Under the pieces are notes generated by a model. It worked only from the letters and a program-made list of their open reading frames with translations, had not been told where the DNA came from and did no database searches. Made by a program: the position numbers and the translations under genes. 64,000 nt of DNA from Balaenoptera acutorostrata. Taxonomy: Eukaryota; Chordata; Mammalia; Artiodactyla; Balaenopteridae. Each line of letters begins with the position of its first letter. The first letter of the stretch is position 1. This document shows positions 24,201 through 34,885 of the stretch, one piece after another. Where the stretch lies: contig NC_080075.1 of assembly GCF_949987535.1 (NCBI RefSeq), positions 2,542,001 to 2,606,000 of the forward strand. Reading direction: 5' to 3'.

Positions 24201-26324
24201 GAATGGGGGCATTTCTCCCCGGCGATGGGCATACTGACCTCCAACAGTCTCTAGACTACAAATATTAACTGCCACAAATAGATATGGATGTTCAGAACAC
24301 AGCTTTGTTGGTGTTTTTACATTAAATAATGCTAGGTACAAACGTTTCCAAGGCAGTAATGTGCCTGGCGGGGGAGGAGGCCTGGAAAAGGGTGGTCAGT
24401 CCACAGAGGAGAAGCAGGTCTCCCCAGCACGGTTCTCGAGGGCCAAGCAGAGCCGAGGGGAGAGCGTTAAAGAGAAGCCAACTTTGATTCTATTTAAGGA
24501 AGAGCTTTCTAACAATCTGTGTTCTCCCAAAATGGAACTGGGCTGGCTCTGGGAGAGGAGACGTGTGCCCGCAGAGCTGGGGGGCCATCTGTCGGGGTGG
24601 GGAAGCCAGCCCGGCACCCACACGAGGACAGGCTGTCTGAGCCAGGCCCCCCGAGTTCTGAGAGGAGCCCCGGGGACTGACTGCCGCTCGTGAAAAACCG
24701 AACCCCAGCGCCAGATGTGCTTCGGAGCTCAGCTGTCTTCTCGTGCTAAAAACTGAAGGGAGGGATGACAAGCTGTTCAAGGGAATCTGTAGGTAACTCA
24801 GAGGGCTTGCTTCGCCTTATTTCACTCCCCACCGTTCCGTTCCATTTCTGGGTGTTTCATTCTTTACTAGAATCTTGAGAATGTAGTTTTGAAAAAGGAT
24901 AAGAAGACAAAACAAGTCAACAATGTTGAGCATCTCCAAAAAAAGGTACTTTAGTGGGTGAGAAGCTGAAATTGGAAAAAATAGATAAAATTAAGCGCAG
25001 GGCACTCCTAAAGTATTTACCTACTCACACTCCCCGCATGTCTTAGTCACAGTTAATAGAGAGTTATAAGCACAGGACAACAACGTTTCTTTCAAGTGAC
25101 ATGCTTGGAAAAAACGATAAAGAGGGTCACTTTTGTTAAAAAGAATCAGATTGCTCATGAAAAACGGAATTTCTCCATCAGGCAGAATCTACGGTAGCTG
25201 GTGTGATTCTCACGCAGGCCAGTGTCTCATTTCTCTCTCCAAGCCGTGAAAATAACCTAACCCACAACACAAAATTCCTACCCAATGAATGAAGGCTTTA
25301 CTTGGTTGTGAAGAGAGTTAGTGGACCCTTCAAGACTGCAGAAAATGAAAGATGAATATTTTGCAACACTCATCACATTCAGAGTTTAATTTTCTTTTCA
25401 GGTTTCCTGCCTGTTCCCCTCCCTCAAGTGAAACTAATTCTCTTGTTAGCATAAAAAGGAAAACCTCAAGGAAATGTAACATGGGTGATAACATTGACCT
25501 GTTTCAAGAGCAAACTCTTCCGTGATAACCATCGGTCCCGGGGGCCACCCACATGGTGCTCACGGAAGGAGGCATTGCTGACTTTCAGGAAGTCACCCTC
25601 TCGCATCCTCTGCAGGACATCCATGCAAAGGCGAGATCGGACACCATCAACTTAAGGGGACTTGGGGTCTTTCCCACATCCGGACACCAGGGAAGGGAAC
25701 AGGCACGTGGGAAGAAAGCTGGGCACCCAGCAGGCCCCCTGCGGGTCACCCTGGCGGCCTCGTATCACACCGCCGCTCGAGTCCCCCTGCCTTAGCTGCC
25801 ACCGTCCAGGACTGCGGCATGAAACACCACCAATTTAACAGAGGGAAAAAATTCCCCGGGTTCAAAGTGCTTTTTTGCCATCTCCTCCTCTATGTGCAAA
25901 CACCACACACACAGGACTTCGTGAGAGAGAAAAAGATTTGATGGGATGACCTGGGCGGACCTGGGGAACATGCCCGGAGGTGGTCATTCCATTTCAGGAC
26001 CCTCCAGAAAGTTGATGGCAGGAGACAGAGACATGAAGGGGGCTCCGAAAGACACAGAAAGGCCAGCTTACATAAACCTCCAAACTCGAGAACCTCTAGG
26101 AAATGACCAGCCGGATATTTCTGCACTGGATCTCTCAATGTCCAGAGATTTTTTTAAAAAGACAAGTAGAAAGATGTCCATATTTAAAACATACCCTTTT
26201 TTTTTTTTCCCCCTCAAACACAAATGAAAGAGATGCCCTCCAGCCCGAATCCCGCTGAGAAAGCACCAGGCCCCCCCCACGCCCTCCAGGCCGGGCCCGG
26301 GGTCCTGCCGCGCCCGCCACTCAC
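21226..26324. other. Intronic sequence up to the first coding exon
   Basis: No coding or RNA signal recognised. A possible weak MIR fragment lies near 22370-22440. CpG-rich throughout, including AT-rich parts around 23.3-24.1 kb. A poly-T/pyrimidine run lies at 26199-26215. Confidence 0.5.
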
Positions 26325-26550
26325 CGAGCGTGTCCTTGAGGTTCTTCACGAGGGAGCCCTTCTTCAGGCTGTTCTTCCTCTCCACGTAGTTGGACGGCAC
26401 GTAGCCCGTCCTGTTGGCCGCGTTCCGCACCCGCCACCAGGTCCTGGAGTCGTCCAGCAGCCACAGGCGCTCGTTCTTCTTGATGTCCAGCTCCTGGCCT
26501 TGCTGGGCTGTGTAGTCCCACTTGGCTATGACGATGACCTCCTCTGTCAT
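26325..26550 (-). CDS. NCK2: NCK2, first coding exon (start codon and SH3-1)
   Basis: This exon encodes residues 1-75 plus the first base of codon 76 of an SH2/SH3 adaptor of the NCK family. NCK proteins bind phosphotyrosine receptors and scaffolds through SH2 and recruit proline-rich actin regulators (PAK, WASP/WIP, SOS) through three SH3 domains in the cytoplasm. The translation begins [19 protein letters not shown]3-1 spans about residues 4-58, with the ALYDY-like block (WDYTAQQ), the tandem Trp (TWWRV) and the PSNYVE ending all present. The minus-strand start has A at -3. The exon ends ..KDTL plus one base, followed by GTGAGTGG, a strong donor in phase 1. The wording is NCK2 rather than NCK1 as I recall the human proteins, with about two substitutions (QQG for QQD, DSR for DSK). 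A candidate acceptor lies just upstream, so most of the exon is coding. If the donor were not used, the frame would run on to a stop near 26068. Confidence 0.96.
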
Positions 26551-26568
26551 CTTTCATGGAGTCCTTCT
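26551..26568 (-). promoter_or_regulatory. Candidate acceptor, short 5' UTR and upstream ATG before the NCK2 start
   Basis: On the minus strand, ..ttcgctggcag ends at 26567, making 26566 a possible first exon base and leaving 16 nt of leader. An ATG occupies 26557-26555, 7 nt before the NCK2 ATG and in a different frame. Its -3 base is T, a weak context that would favour leaky scanning to the main start. The pyrimidine tract before the AG is only moderate, so the real exon could be longer. Confidence 0.4.
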
Positions 26569-27194
26569 GCCAGCGAAACATTCGGAGAGGCTCATTAGAC
26601 ACCCGGCCAAGCGCCATGGCTCCTGCATCCACTCGGAAAACTACACCCGGACAGCTTTTCGTTACAGCTTGGCAACCAGCTGTCTCCAAGGTCTCAAACA
26701 CTCAACCTTAAGATGACCTCCTTTCAACAAGCTTTAGTGCGCTGTTTAGAAACAGTGACCTTATAAAAGCGAATCTTAATTTTGCACGTGGGGTATTCTG
26801 CTTCTCTGCTAAAAACAAACAGCAACAACAGAAAACTTGCCAAAAAATTCTAAATAACCGTATCACGATTAAACGTGTTCACTGGATTAAGTGAACACCA
26901 GATCCTCAGAGCTGATATCTTTACATCCATTTTCTCAGGATAAGCTGAATTTTATGACCATATTTAATGACCGTGACACACCCAAACCGCAATGTGGTAT
27001 CCTGGATTGGATCCTAAAACATGAAAATTAGTGAAATCCAAGTGAAGCCAGTCAATAGTCTACCACTAACCAACGTTAATCTCTCACTTTTGACAAATGT
27101 CCCTGGTCACGTAAGACGTTAGCACTAAGGGAAACTGAGTGAGGGGTGTCGGGAATGCTTTGCACTATCTTTGCAGCTTTTTCATAAATATAAA
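26567..27194. other. AT-rich sequence upstream of the first coding exon
   Basis: Nothing recognised. The transition from GC-rich exon to AT-rich flank is sharp. Confidence 0.55.
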
Positions 27195-27352
27195 ATTATT
27201 CCTGGAACTTGAAACACAGATGTTTATAGCAGCTTCATTCACAATTGCCAAAATTTGGAAGCCATCAAGATGTCCTTCAGTTGGTGATAGATAAATAAAC
27301 TGTGGTCCATCCAGATAATGGAATATTACTCAGTGATAAAAACAAATGAGCT

Positions 27353-27716
27353 GGGCTTCCCTGGTGGTGCAGTGGATAAGAATCCACCTGCCAATGCAGG
27401 GGACACGGGTTTGAGCCCTGGTCTTGGAAGATCCCACATGCCGCGGAGCAACTAAGCCCGTGCGCCACAGCTACTGAGCCTGTGCTCTACAGCCCACGAG
27501 CCACAACTACTGAGCCCGCGTGCCACAGCTACTGAAGCCCTCGTGCCACAACTACTGAAGCCCACGCGCCTAGAGCCCGTGCTCCACAACAAGAGGAGCC
27601 ACCGCAATGAGAAGCCTGCGCACTGCAAGAGAGTAGCCCCCGCTCGCCACAACTAGAGAAAGCCCGTGCGCAGCAACAAAGACCCAATGCAGCCTAAAAT
27701 TTAAAAAATTAAAAAA
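27353..27716 (+). mobile_element. CHR-type SINE inserted in an old L1, longer-body variant
   Basis: Head GGGCTTCCCTGGTGGTGCAG and A-rich tail. The L1-derived target AAAACAAATGAGCT is duplicated on both sides (about 27339-27352 and 27717-27730). Confidence 0.94.
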
Positions 27717-27811
27717 AAAACAAATGAGCTGTGAAGCCATGAAAAGACATGAAGGAACTTCAAATGCACACGACTAAGTGGAAGAAGCCCATCTGAAAAG
27801 GGTAAGACTGT

Positions 27812-28255
27812 ATGATTCTCTCAAAGACTCTCTCCTTGACCAAACTTTAGTCAGGCTCCTCTGAATCCTCTTCCCAGACTAGGCCTTGACTACTGTATTT
27901 CTGTGTCTGTACTTCCATGTCCATTGCCCAATTTCAGCAAGAATCCTGCTGAGTTGGTTCAGCCAGAATCCTCCATCCCTCACCCAGGTGATGTCTGACC
28001 ATCCTGGCCTGTTTTCAGGAAGGACCCTGTTAGGTTAGGGCAGCCAGAATCCCCTCTTACCTCTGATGTTTCCTCTTAGTAGTTTTCCATCCATCTACTC
28101 CCCACCCAGCTCCTGGGCTATACATTCCTACTCTTCCTTCTTGTATGTGGGCTTGAGCCCAATCTCTCTCCCCTATGGCAAAAATCCCTCGGAGTCCTCC
28201 CCTAAGTAAAGTCTGCTTAACCGTTCTTTAACAAGTGTCAGTTTTTCTTTAATAA
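27812..28255 (+). mobile_element. Possible solo LTR or other insertion inside the L1
   Basis: About 440 bp that does not belong to L1 separates two L1 pieces that are adjacent in the consensus (..TGTATGATTC / AATTCCAAGAATATAAC..). It holds a TATA-like GGGCTATACATT and, near its end, a CCTAAGTAAAGTCTGC stretch reminiscent of an LTR polyadenylation region. I do not recognise the family. A short duplication TGATTC/TAATTC is possible. Confidence 0.4.
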
Positions 28256-28480
28256 TTCCAAGAATATAACATTCCGGAAATGGCAAAACTACAGAGACAT
28301 TACAAAGGTCAGTAGTGGCCAAGGGCACAGGGGAGAGAGGGGTGATTAGGTGGAGCACAGGGTTTTTAGGGCAGTGAGACAATTCTGCACAATACTATAA
28401 TAGCAGACACATGTTGTGACACATTTGTCAAGACCCATAAAACATTCAATACCAAGAGTGAACCAGAATACAAAATTACT

Positions 28481-29919
28481 CCAAAATTAAAAGTTTATTA
28501 AAAGAAACAAAAAAAGACAGTACATTGCATACCTAGTTAAGTCAATCCTGGAAGTAATAAATAGCAAAGGTATACCTGAATGACTGTAATGAATACAGTT
28601 ATGAGCTATTTCGTAACTTCTCAGGTAGAAGGTGGGCATTTTTGCAGCAGAAAAATTCAACATTCAGTCCTTTAAATGACTAGACGTTTACTCAGAACTA
28701 GGAAGAAATGAATAATGGAAAGACTATTGACTCAAATCCCCTTCTTTTCTGACAGAGAGGAGTTCTCATTATTTATAGGGATGGCTTCAGGATGACAGAG
28801 GGGACCTAGCACACTGACTCCACAAAAGCATGAATCCCATTTTTAAATAACATGACACTTTCTGCTAGATGCTAAAGACACTTATAAATAATACATGTTC
28901 TCCTCTTTCATGAATTAACTTCCAAATTTAGAGATAACAAACCTTTGGGGAAGGAGGAGATGTTTCATAAACCTTATGCATAATGTACACAATATCCAAG
29001 AAGATAGTGTTTACACAAATCTCATTTCCAAATTGTAGACAATATTGTTATCTACTTTCAGAAAATCTCAAGTCCACGCCGTGTCTCCCTCTATACTGAA
29101 CTCACGGTCAGGTTAGATTTCTGAAGGTTATGAAGATCATTTCTCTTTTTTCAGTAATAATAGGAGGGACCAGAGCAGTAATAGGAATGGGCGTCAGAGA
29201 ATATTTTATTTGAATACCGTGTTTGTGTCTTCATTACAGTTTCAAAAAGAGATTTTAACAAGAACAGACCATCACTTAAGACCAGTCAAAACAATTTATA
29301 AATTTTATGCACGACTTAACTACATGAAAAGCAGGTAAGTGAGGCACTGGCTGGGCCTGGTAGGTCTCAGTGCACATCGAACACCACACGGGAGGGAACC
29401 TAGAAAAGGCTGTGCCCGGCTTCACCCCCATGGGACCCTCTAGGAGCTGGGCCTGAGCATCCACAGTGTGTCACAGGCCCCAGGTGACTCTGACAGCCCT
29501 CCTCACAGGTGCTCTTCCTGGGTCCGGGGCGTGGACTAAGCGCACTGCTCAGTCTGGGGGAGGACACTGGAGTGCATGGGGGCACTCATTCACTCGGCAA
29601 ACACCCGCCTTTCAGGGAAGTGTGAGCTTTCAGGAGACAGAGGATCAGAGATTCAGTGCCTTGCTGAACAACAGAGCCAGGGTTTGAGCGCAGGGCTGTG
29701 CTCCTGTGCTAATTTCTGGGGTGAGCTGGGGAGGGGGTGAGAACTAATGTGGGGTCTTTGACAGGCTTATTCCACCCAGGAAATCTATAACTCTGGGACA
29801 GAAGAAAAATAAATTTCCAAGCACCTAAAAAATGAGCAGCTGTTCCTTGGACATAACAAAGGGCTTTAAACCTGTTGTAATTGACTTATGAAAGCTTCCC
29901 ATCAGTATAAAAGCTTCAG
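28481..29919. other. AT-rich, CpG-poor sequence
   Basis: A weak MIR-like piece is possible at about 29590-29700 in reverse orientation. Nothing else recognised. Confidence 0.5.
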
Positions 29920-30310
29920 GAGTCCATCAAATCAACAACCACCCCACCCAGGGATCACAGCCTCCCATCAACAACCACCCCACCCAGGGATCACAGCCTC
30001 CCATCAACAACCACCCCACCCAGGGATCACAGCCTCCCATCAACAACCACCTCCCACAGGGATCACAGCCTCCCATCAACAACAACCACCCCACCCAGGG
30101 ATCACAGCCCTCTCCCCTCCCCCCCCCCCCCCCCCCCCCCCCCCCGTCAACAACCACCCCACCCAAGGATCACAGCCTCCTGTCAACAACCACCTCCCCA
30201 GGGATCACAGCCTCCTGTCAACAACCACCCCACCCAAGGATCACCGTCACCCATCAACAACAACCCCACCCAGGGATCACAGCCTCCCATCAACAACCAC
30301 GTCACCCCAG
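29920..30310 (+). repeat. 36-bp minisatellite with an internal poly-C tract
   Basis: About ten tandem units, near 36 bp each, built on CCATCAACAACCACC + CCACCCAGGGATCACAG. The first four to five are nearly identical, and later ones vary (GTCAACAAC, CACCTCCC, AAGGATCAC). Because 36 is divisible by 3, one plus-strand frame stays open through it. A run of 27 C lies at 30119-30145. Confidence 0.95.
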
Positions 30311-30355
30311 GGAAGGCTGCCAACCAAGTTCTATCCCAGCGCCTTTGAAAGCCAG

Positions 30356-30484
30356 CCAATGAGGACGCCTCATTCGAGTACAGTCCACCAATCAACAACC
30401 TGCTTACTTCAGCGCTTTGCATGTCAGCCAATCAACAGCTGTCCCGTTGTCCTACGCAGCATCCGCTGTTAAGGGTCAACCAAT
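30356..30484 (+). promoter_or_regulatory. Cluster of four CCAAT boxes
   Basis: CCAAT occurs at 30356-30360, 30388-30392, 30428-30432 and 30480-30484, all on the plus strand, two in the context CCAATCAAC. Spacings are 32, 40 and 52 bp. Clustered, similarly oriented CCAAT boxes are typical of NF-Y-bound promoters. Confidence 0.5.
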
Positions 30485-31025
30485 CCGTGAGAACTTCCGC
30501 CTCAGATACTCGGCAGATACCGACCTGGTGGTGCGGAAAGCTTCCTGAGCAGAGCTGGGCGGGGACCGAGCGGGCAGCCAGCGTCCTGGGTGAAGGCGGA
30601 TGCGGTCAGGGTACCTTAGGGCCCCGCTGTGGACCAGGGGAGGAGAGTCGCGTGGACGGGGACACGGACTGGGGGCTGCACGACCCGGTGGGCGAGGGAG
30701 GGACAGGACGTGAGGGCCGCGCTCAGGACGGGGCAGGAACCCAGGGCTAAGCAGGAGAAGGCGGCGTAAGTGACCCCGGACAGCGCCTTAGAATAAAACC
30801 CCGGATGCTTCCTCTCCTGCTTGCGGTCAGTCAGCGCGCAGGTGCAGCAAGACCCCCGCCCCGCCCCGCCCCGCCCCCCAGCACCCGGGCCACAGACCCC
30901 ACGGCCTCCCCTCGGACGCCCAGCCTGGAGGGAGCCGTGCGGGGGGCGAGAGTTGGGGGCTCCACCCGAGGCCCCGGGAAACTGCTCCAGGAGCCCAGCC
31001 AGAGCGGTTCCTTTCAGTCGTGAGC
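30485..31025. promoter_or_regulatory. Intragenic CpG island, candidate promoter
   Basis: By my hand count about 27 CpG lie in the first about 310 bp, at roughly 65 percent GC, so observed/expected is near 0.8. GC boxes (CCCCGCCCCGCCCCGCC) lie at about 30856-30880. A plus-strand donor-like GTAAGT is at 30766. On the minus strand there is a donor-like GTAAGC at about 30405. It could therefore start an antisense or bidirectional transcript, or an alternative NCK2 first exon 4 kb before the first coding exon. None of this is proven. Confidence 0.45.
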
Positions 31026-33065
31026 GCTTTGCTATGAGCGTCGGACAGACTACAATAGCAAGAGGCTGGAGCTGAAACAAGATTATTCCCCAACAGAAAG
31101 GAGAGTACAACTGACTTAAATTCCTAATATGGAAAAGCTGTAACAGAGGAAAGTCTGAAAAAGTACATTCTGACTACTGAAACTTTAAGTCAGAAATGGG
31201 ATTCTGATTTAGTCTAAGAATCACAGAGGTCAGATCCAAAGCATAATGCACGTTTATCCCTCCAGCTTGGGCAGTTCAAGAAAATCTAATTTTTTGCCTT
31301 CATTAACTAAGCTAGTTATCACCCACCGAAAGACAACAGAAAGAAGAGCCACGAATTTAATATTTTATAGCCAGATCACGTCTCATGTCATGTGACCAGT
31401 CTGGAATAGAGCTTAGCAAGAACCCCATGCTATACTAAATAAAAGAAATTCTCAGAAAACCTAACATGATAAGCTGCTTTTTCAAGTCTTGGATGGAAGA
31501 TTTTTTTAAAAAACCCAAACAGACTAGAATAGCTATAAAAACTTTCTTGGCCCAGTAGTTGTCACTAACTCCTAAAATAATATCAGTCCTATTCTGGGAC
31601 TCTCTTTCTAAAAAGGATCCCCTGAACTGCGTCTTGGCCAGTTTATGACTGGCTTACATAATCCTCCTGATAGCCAACAGCCCAAAACGCTCACAGGTAC
31701 TTCCAGAGGGGTCACGGGGACCACGTCGAAGCACTCGGTCATAACTGCAAACAGAAAACATGAGTCAAGGATCTGGGATTCGACGCTTAGCTGAGCCATT
31801 TGTGCGTCCTCCTTGGCCTTCGGCTTATTCTGTAAAATGGGAACAGCAGTATTTGCCTCGCCTCAGAAGATACTTTGGATGCTCAAGCAGCCTGATAATG
31901 TCGTGTTTAAGGGGTCAGGGTTTTGTGTCATACGGGCCGGGCTTGGAGTCCTCTGTGCACCTTAGCCCAGCCGCCCTTCTGTCGCACGGGGTAAGAAGAG
32001 CACCTCACCTGGGAGCTTGTGAAGACAGTTCCGAGCACCCTGCCCACGCAGAGACTCAGAACAGGAACCACAGTCAGAATGAACGCGCTGTGTGCACTGC
32101 AGCACACGTGGTCCGTGTAGGGGGCGGGGCGGGGGGGGGGTGGTCCAGTCCTAGTGACCCCTCCCTCCCTCCCTTCCTCCCTCCCTTCCTTCCGTCAGGC
32201 TCTCCTGAGCAGCAGATATGCTTCCAGGGCACCAGGGTTCCCTGGAGAGTGTGCAGACCCAGGGTCTGCTCTCTTGTGATTCAAGCCCCAGGCACAGAAG
32301 CACCTCTCCAGAGACCCCTCCCCTTCCCTCCCCATCTAAGTGTCACCGTCCAGGGTCTCCTCCCCAGAGGTCATTAGTGTACGACCTACGGCTGTCCTTC
32401 CCCAAGAGCACTTGCATCACCTGAGGTTACCTGTTCACTGTGTGGGACACCCTGTTATGTGCTGACAGTGGCTGCTGAGGCTTCAGCCGCCCTGTTTAAT
32501 GGGAAGGTCAAGGAAAGGCAGACTGATAACTCAAAGTTAACGTATTCAATACATCTGCCTCATTCATCCTTCTACGGACTGACCAATCTAGCTGGCCTCG
32601 GAGAAGACCAGCGTCATATGGCTTTAAAAAAACTGCCAGTCCCACTGTGTAATAGAAACCTTACATGGATGGAATACGATTTATTGAATTCAATTAAAAA
32701 CAGAGACAGAGAGACAAAACAGGTGTAACATTTCACCTCTAGGATGTTAACTCGGAATTTCAGAAAAATACCTGTGTGCACACGTGGATACAGACAAATC
32801 AAAATATAGAGCTATGAGCAAATAACTGGTTTAGAGAGGAACCAGGTAAGAAAAGAGACTGACTACATGAAAAAAAAAAAAAAAGTCACACTTGCCGTGA
32901 TTTTCAACATACAGTCTGAATTACTCCAATAATATAATCTACTTCAAGATGGGTCTTGAGGATTTTTCTTTGTACCATCTCATGCCTTCGAGGCAGTCAA
33001 CCGATTATTATGGAAACTCACTCAAACAGAGGTTTTCTGTAGATGCAGTTGGAAGAATAATAGCC
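31026..33065. other. Sequence with a MIR fragment and simple repeats
   Basis: A MIR-like piece lies at about 31760-31880 (GGATCTGGGATTCGACGC.., TCTGTAAAATGGGAACAGCA). A G-run (32119-32142) and a CCTCCCTTCC pyrimidine run (about 32159-32196) follow. Otherwise nothing recognised. Confidence 0.5.
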
Positions 33066-33390
33066 CAGCCCCCCAAAGAGGTCCACATCCTCCTACCTGG
33101 AACCTGTGAATATGTCAGGCTACATGGCAAAGGGGAATTAAGGTCAGCTCATCTTGAGGGAGTATTCCGGGGGGCCCGGTGTGACCACAGAGCCCCCATG
33201 AGCCAGAAAGGAGACAGAAGAGTCAAGGAGGGACCTGCCAGGACGAGGGCAGCCCCTAGCAGCTGGAAGAAGCAAGGAACAGGTTCTCCCCTGGAGCCTC
33301 CAGAAGGTACGAGGCCCTGTGCAACCTTGACTTAGCCCTGTGAGACCCGGGTGGGACTCGTGACCTCCAGAACGGGAAGAGAATACAGCA
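33066..33390 (+). mobile_element. MLT1-like MaLR LTR
   Basis: The order AGAGGTCCACATCCTCCTAC, GAACCTGTGAATATGTCAGG, ACATGGCAAAGGGGAATTAA, TTCTCCCCTGGAGCCTCCAG and TGACCTCCAGAACGG follows the MLT1 LTR as I recall it. Confidence 0.75.
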
Positions 33391-34039
33391 GCCGCAGAAA
33401 ACCAACGCAGTGAGCAATTGTGCCAAGGTCAGTCCAAACAAGGAACACCTTCTATGTTTTCCCTCATTTATCACCATGTTTTCCTCCCTTGGTTTTTTGT
33501 TTGTTTGTTTGTTTTAACTTTTTTCATTGCGATATGGTTGATGTAAATATTACATGTTCCTCCCTTGGTTCTTATTTGCAAACACTTCAAAATAGTACAT
33601 TTGCATTAAGGAGACCCACTCAAAGAAACAGTCTCAGAAGCAGCTTTAAAAGACCTTATAAATTCTTGATTAAAGTTTCAGGTCGTGTTGTAGATAAAGA
33701 CTTTCCAGAGGCCAACGAATCTGACAGGAGTTGGCAGGAACCTGTAGTGTCCTGGGGGGACAGAAAGGTCGGTTGGTGGCTTTGTACAAGCAGTATCACT
33801 GATTACAGCTGATGCGCTTCAGTTTTAAGGGGGACACGATATGCAATCTCATGGCTGTTTCAACTCTCAGCAAGTTAATTAACCTGTGACAGGGGTCAAG
33901 GTCTTACCACTTCCCTGAGGCACAAAAATACACTACGTGTAAAAGAGAAAATAAACAAAGAGCGCAGGCTTGGCACTCAGTCACAGGAGGAGCCACCAAC
34001 CCCCCTCGTGCCCGAGGGGCTGTTTCCTAAGTGAGCTCA
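33391..34039. other. Sequence with nothing recognised
   Basis: A (TTTG)n run lies at about 33500-33516. Confidence 0.5.
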
Positions 34040-34210
34040 TCCGAGGTCTACAGCCACCCTCTGAAACAGAGAGGATCTACACAGCCTGAGTGAATGATGA
34101 AACGGGGGCTTCGAGATATCAAATAACTCGTCCAAATCCATAGGCTAGAAAGTGCCTGGGATGGGATTCAAACCCATGAGAACAGTCTTATCCCAAAGCC
34201 TGAGCTTCCT
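34040..34210 (-). mobile_element. MIR SINE fossil, minus orientation
   Basis: TGAAACGGGGGCTTCGAGAT, CAAATAACTCGTCCAAATCC, GGGATGGGATTCAAACCCAT fits the reverse MIR core. Confidence 0.65.
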
Positions 34211-34538
34211 TCCTCTTGCAGCTGGTGGAGTCCTGGGTAGCAGAATTTTGCAGCATGGCCAAAAAAAGAAATCCCAAGGGTAAGGCGGGTGCCAATAAAC
34301 AAAAACTGAATTTCAATTTCATTTTGATAAATTTCATCCGTGAAATCACCTGGAGGAAAGAGCAGTAGCTCCTGATCTTCCAGGTCTGATCTGGGAAGAG
34401 CCTCGCTGGTGTTTTAACATTTTACTTGAGGAGAGGCCAAGGAAGGCCAGACCAAGTTGAAGGGTAAACTTTCCTGATTTCAAAACACAGGGTCAAAGAG
34501 CTCCATTCCTCACGCCCTTCCCTCTGGGGGTGCGTGGC

Positions 34539-34584
34539 GGGGGGGGGGGGGGGGGGGGGGAGGGGGGAGGGGGGAGGGGAAGCC
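34539..34584 (+). repeat. G-tract with quadruplex-forming pattern
   Basis: Twenty-two consecutive G (34539-34560), then A, G6, A, G6, A, G4. The exact run length may be a sequencing or assembly estimate. Confidence 0.9.
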
Positions 34585-34885
34585 CAACTGTCCTGCTGTC
34601 TCCTGTCCTGCTGTCACCCTGAGCACAGGCCTCCTTCCTGCAGCTGCTCCTGCTGGGCGTGGCTGAACGGTACAGGGCAGAGGCTTCTGAGTTTCTAAGA
34701 CCCTAGTGACCTTTGCTCCGTGGGTTATTCTGGAGAACGTCTTTTTATGATTTTTCTAATTTTGTTGGATCACAGTCAAAGCCTGTGGCCTGTACAGTCT
34801 CTGTCTTTGAGCCTGGAAAGGTCTCCTCTGTGGGCACCGATGGGAGCCATTCCCGGGAATGTTCCTCTCTGGTCGGAGGAGGCCG

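Larger units (their letters stand above)
7054..26324 (-). other. NCK2: NCK2 intron between the two coding exons
   Basis: The phase-1 intron is 19,271 bp, bounded by GTGAGT at the 26324 side and a pyrimidine-bearing ..cgtgtctccgcag at the 7054 side. It holds SINEs, an L1 tail, MIRs and a MaLR-type LTR, listed separately. No other exon-like coding segment of this family was seen in it. Confidence 0.9.
27195..28480 (+). mobile_element. Old LINE-1 3' segment, split by two insertions
   Basis: The left piece reads GATGTTTATAGCAGCTTCAT and ATAATGGAATATTACTCAG. The middle piece continues the same L1 after the SINE (AAAAGACATGAAGGAACTTC). The right piece from about 28256 has GGCAAAACTACAGAGACATT and CAAGAGTGAACCAGAATAC, also L1 3' region. 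The order is consistent with one element. Confidence 0.8.

Noticed and set aside
29920..30310. CRISPR-like array
   Set aside because: Direct tandem units with no unique spacers, in mammalian DNA; it is a minisatellite.
29888..30472. 194-codon plus-strand frame with a 12-residue repeat and a proline run
   Set aside because: It follows directly from a 36-bp minisatellite (divisible by 3) and a poly-C tract; no flanking coding signal.
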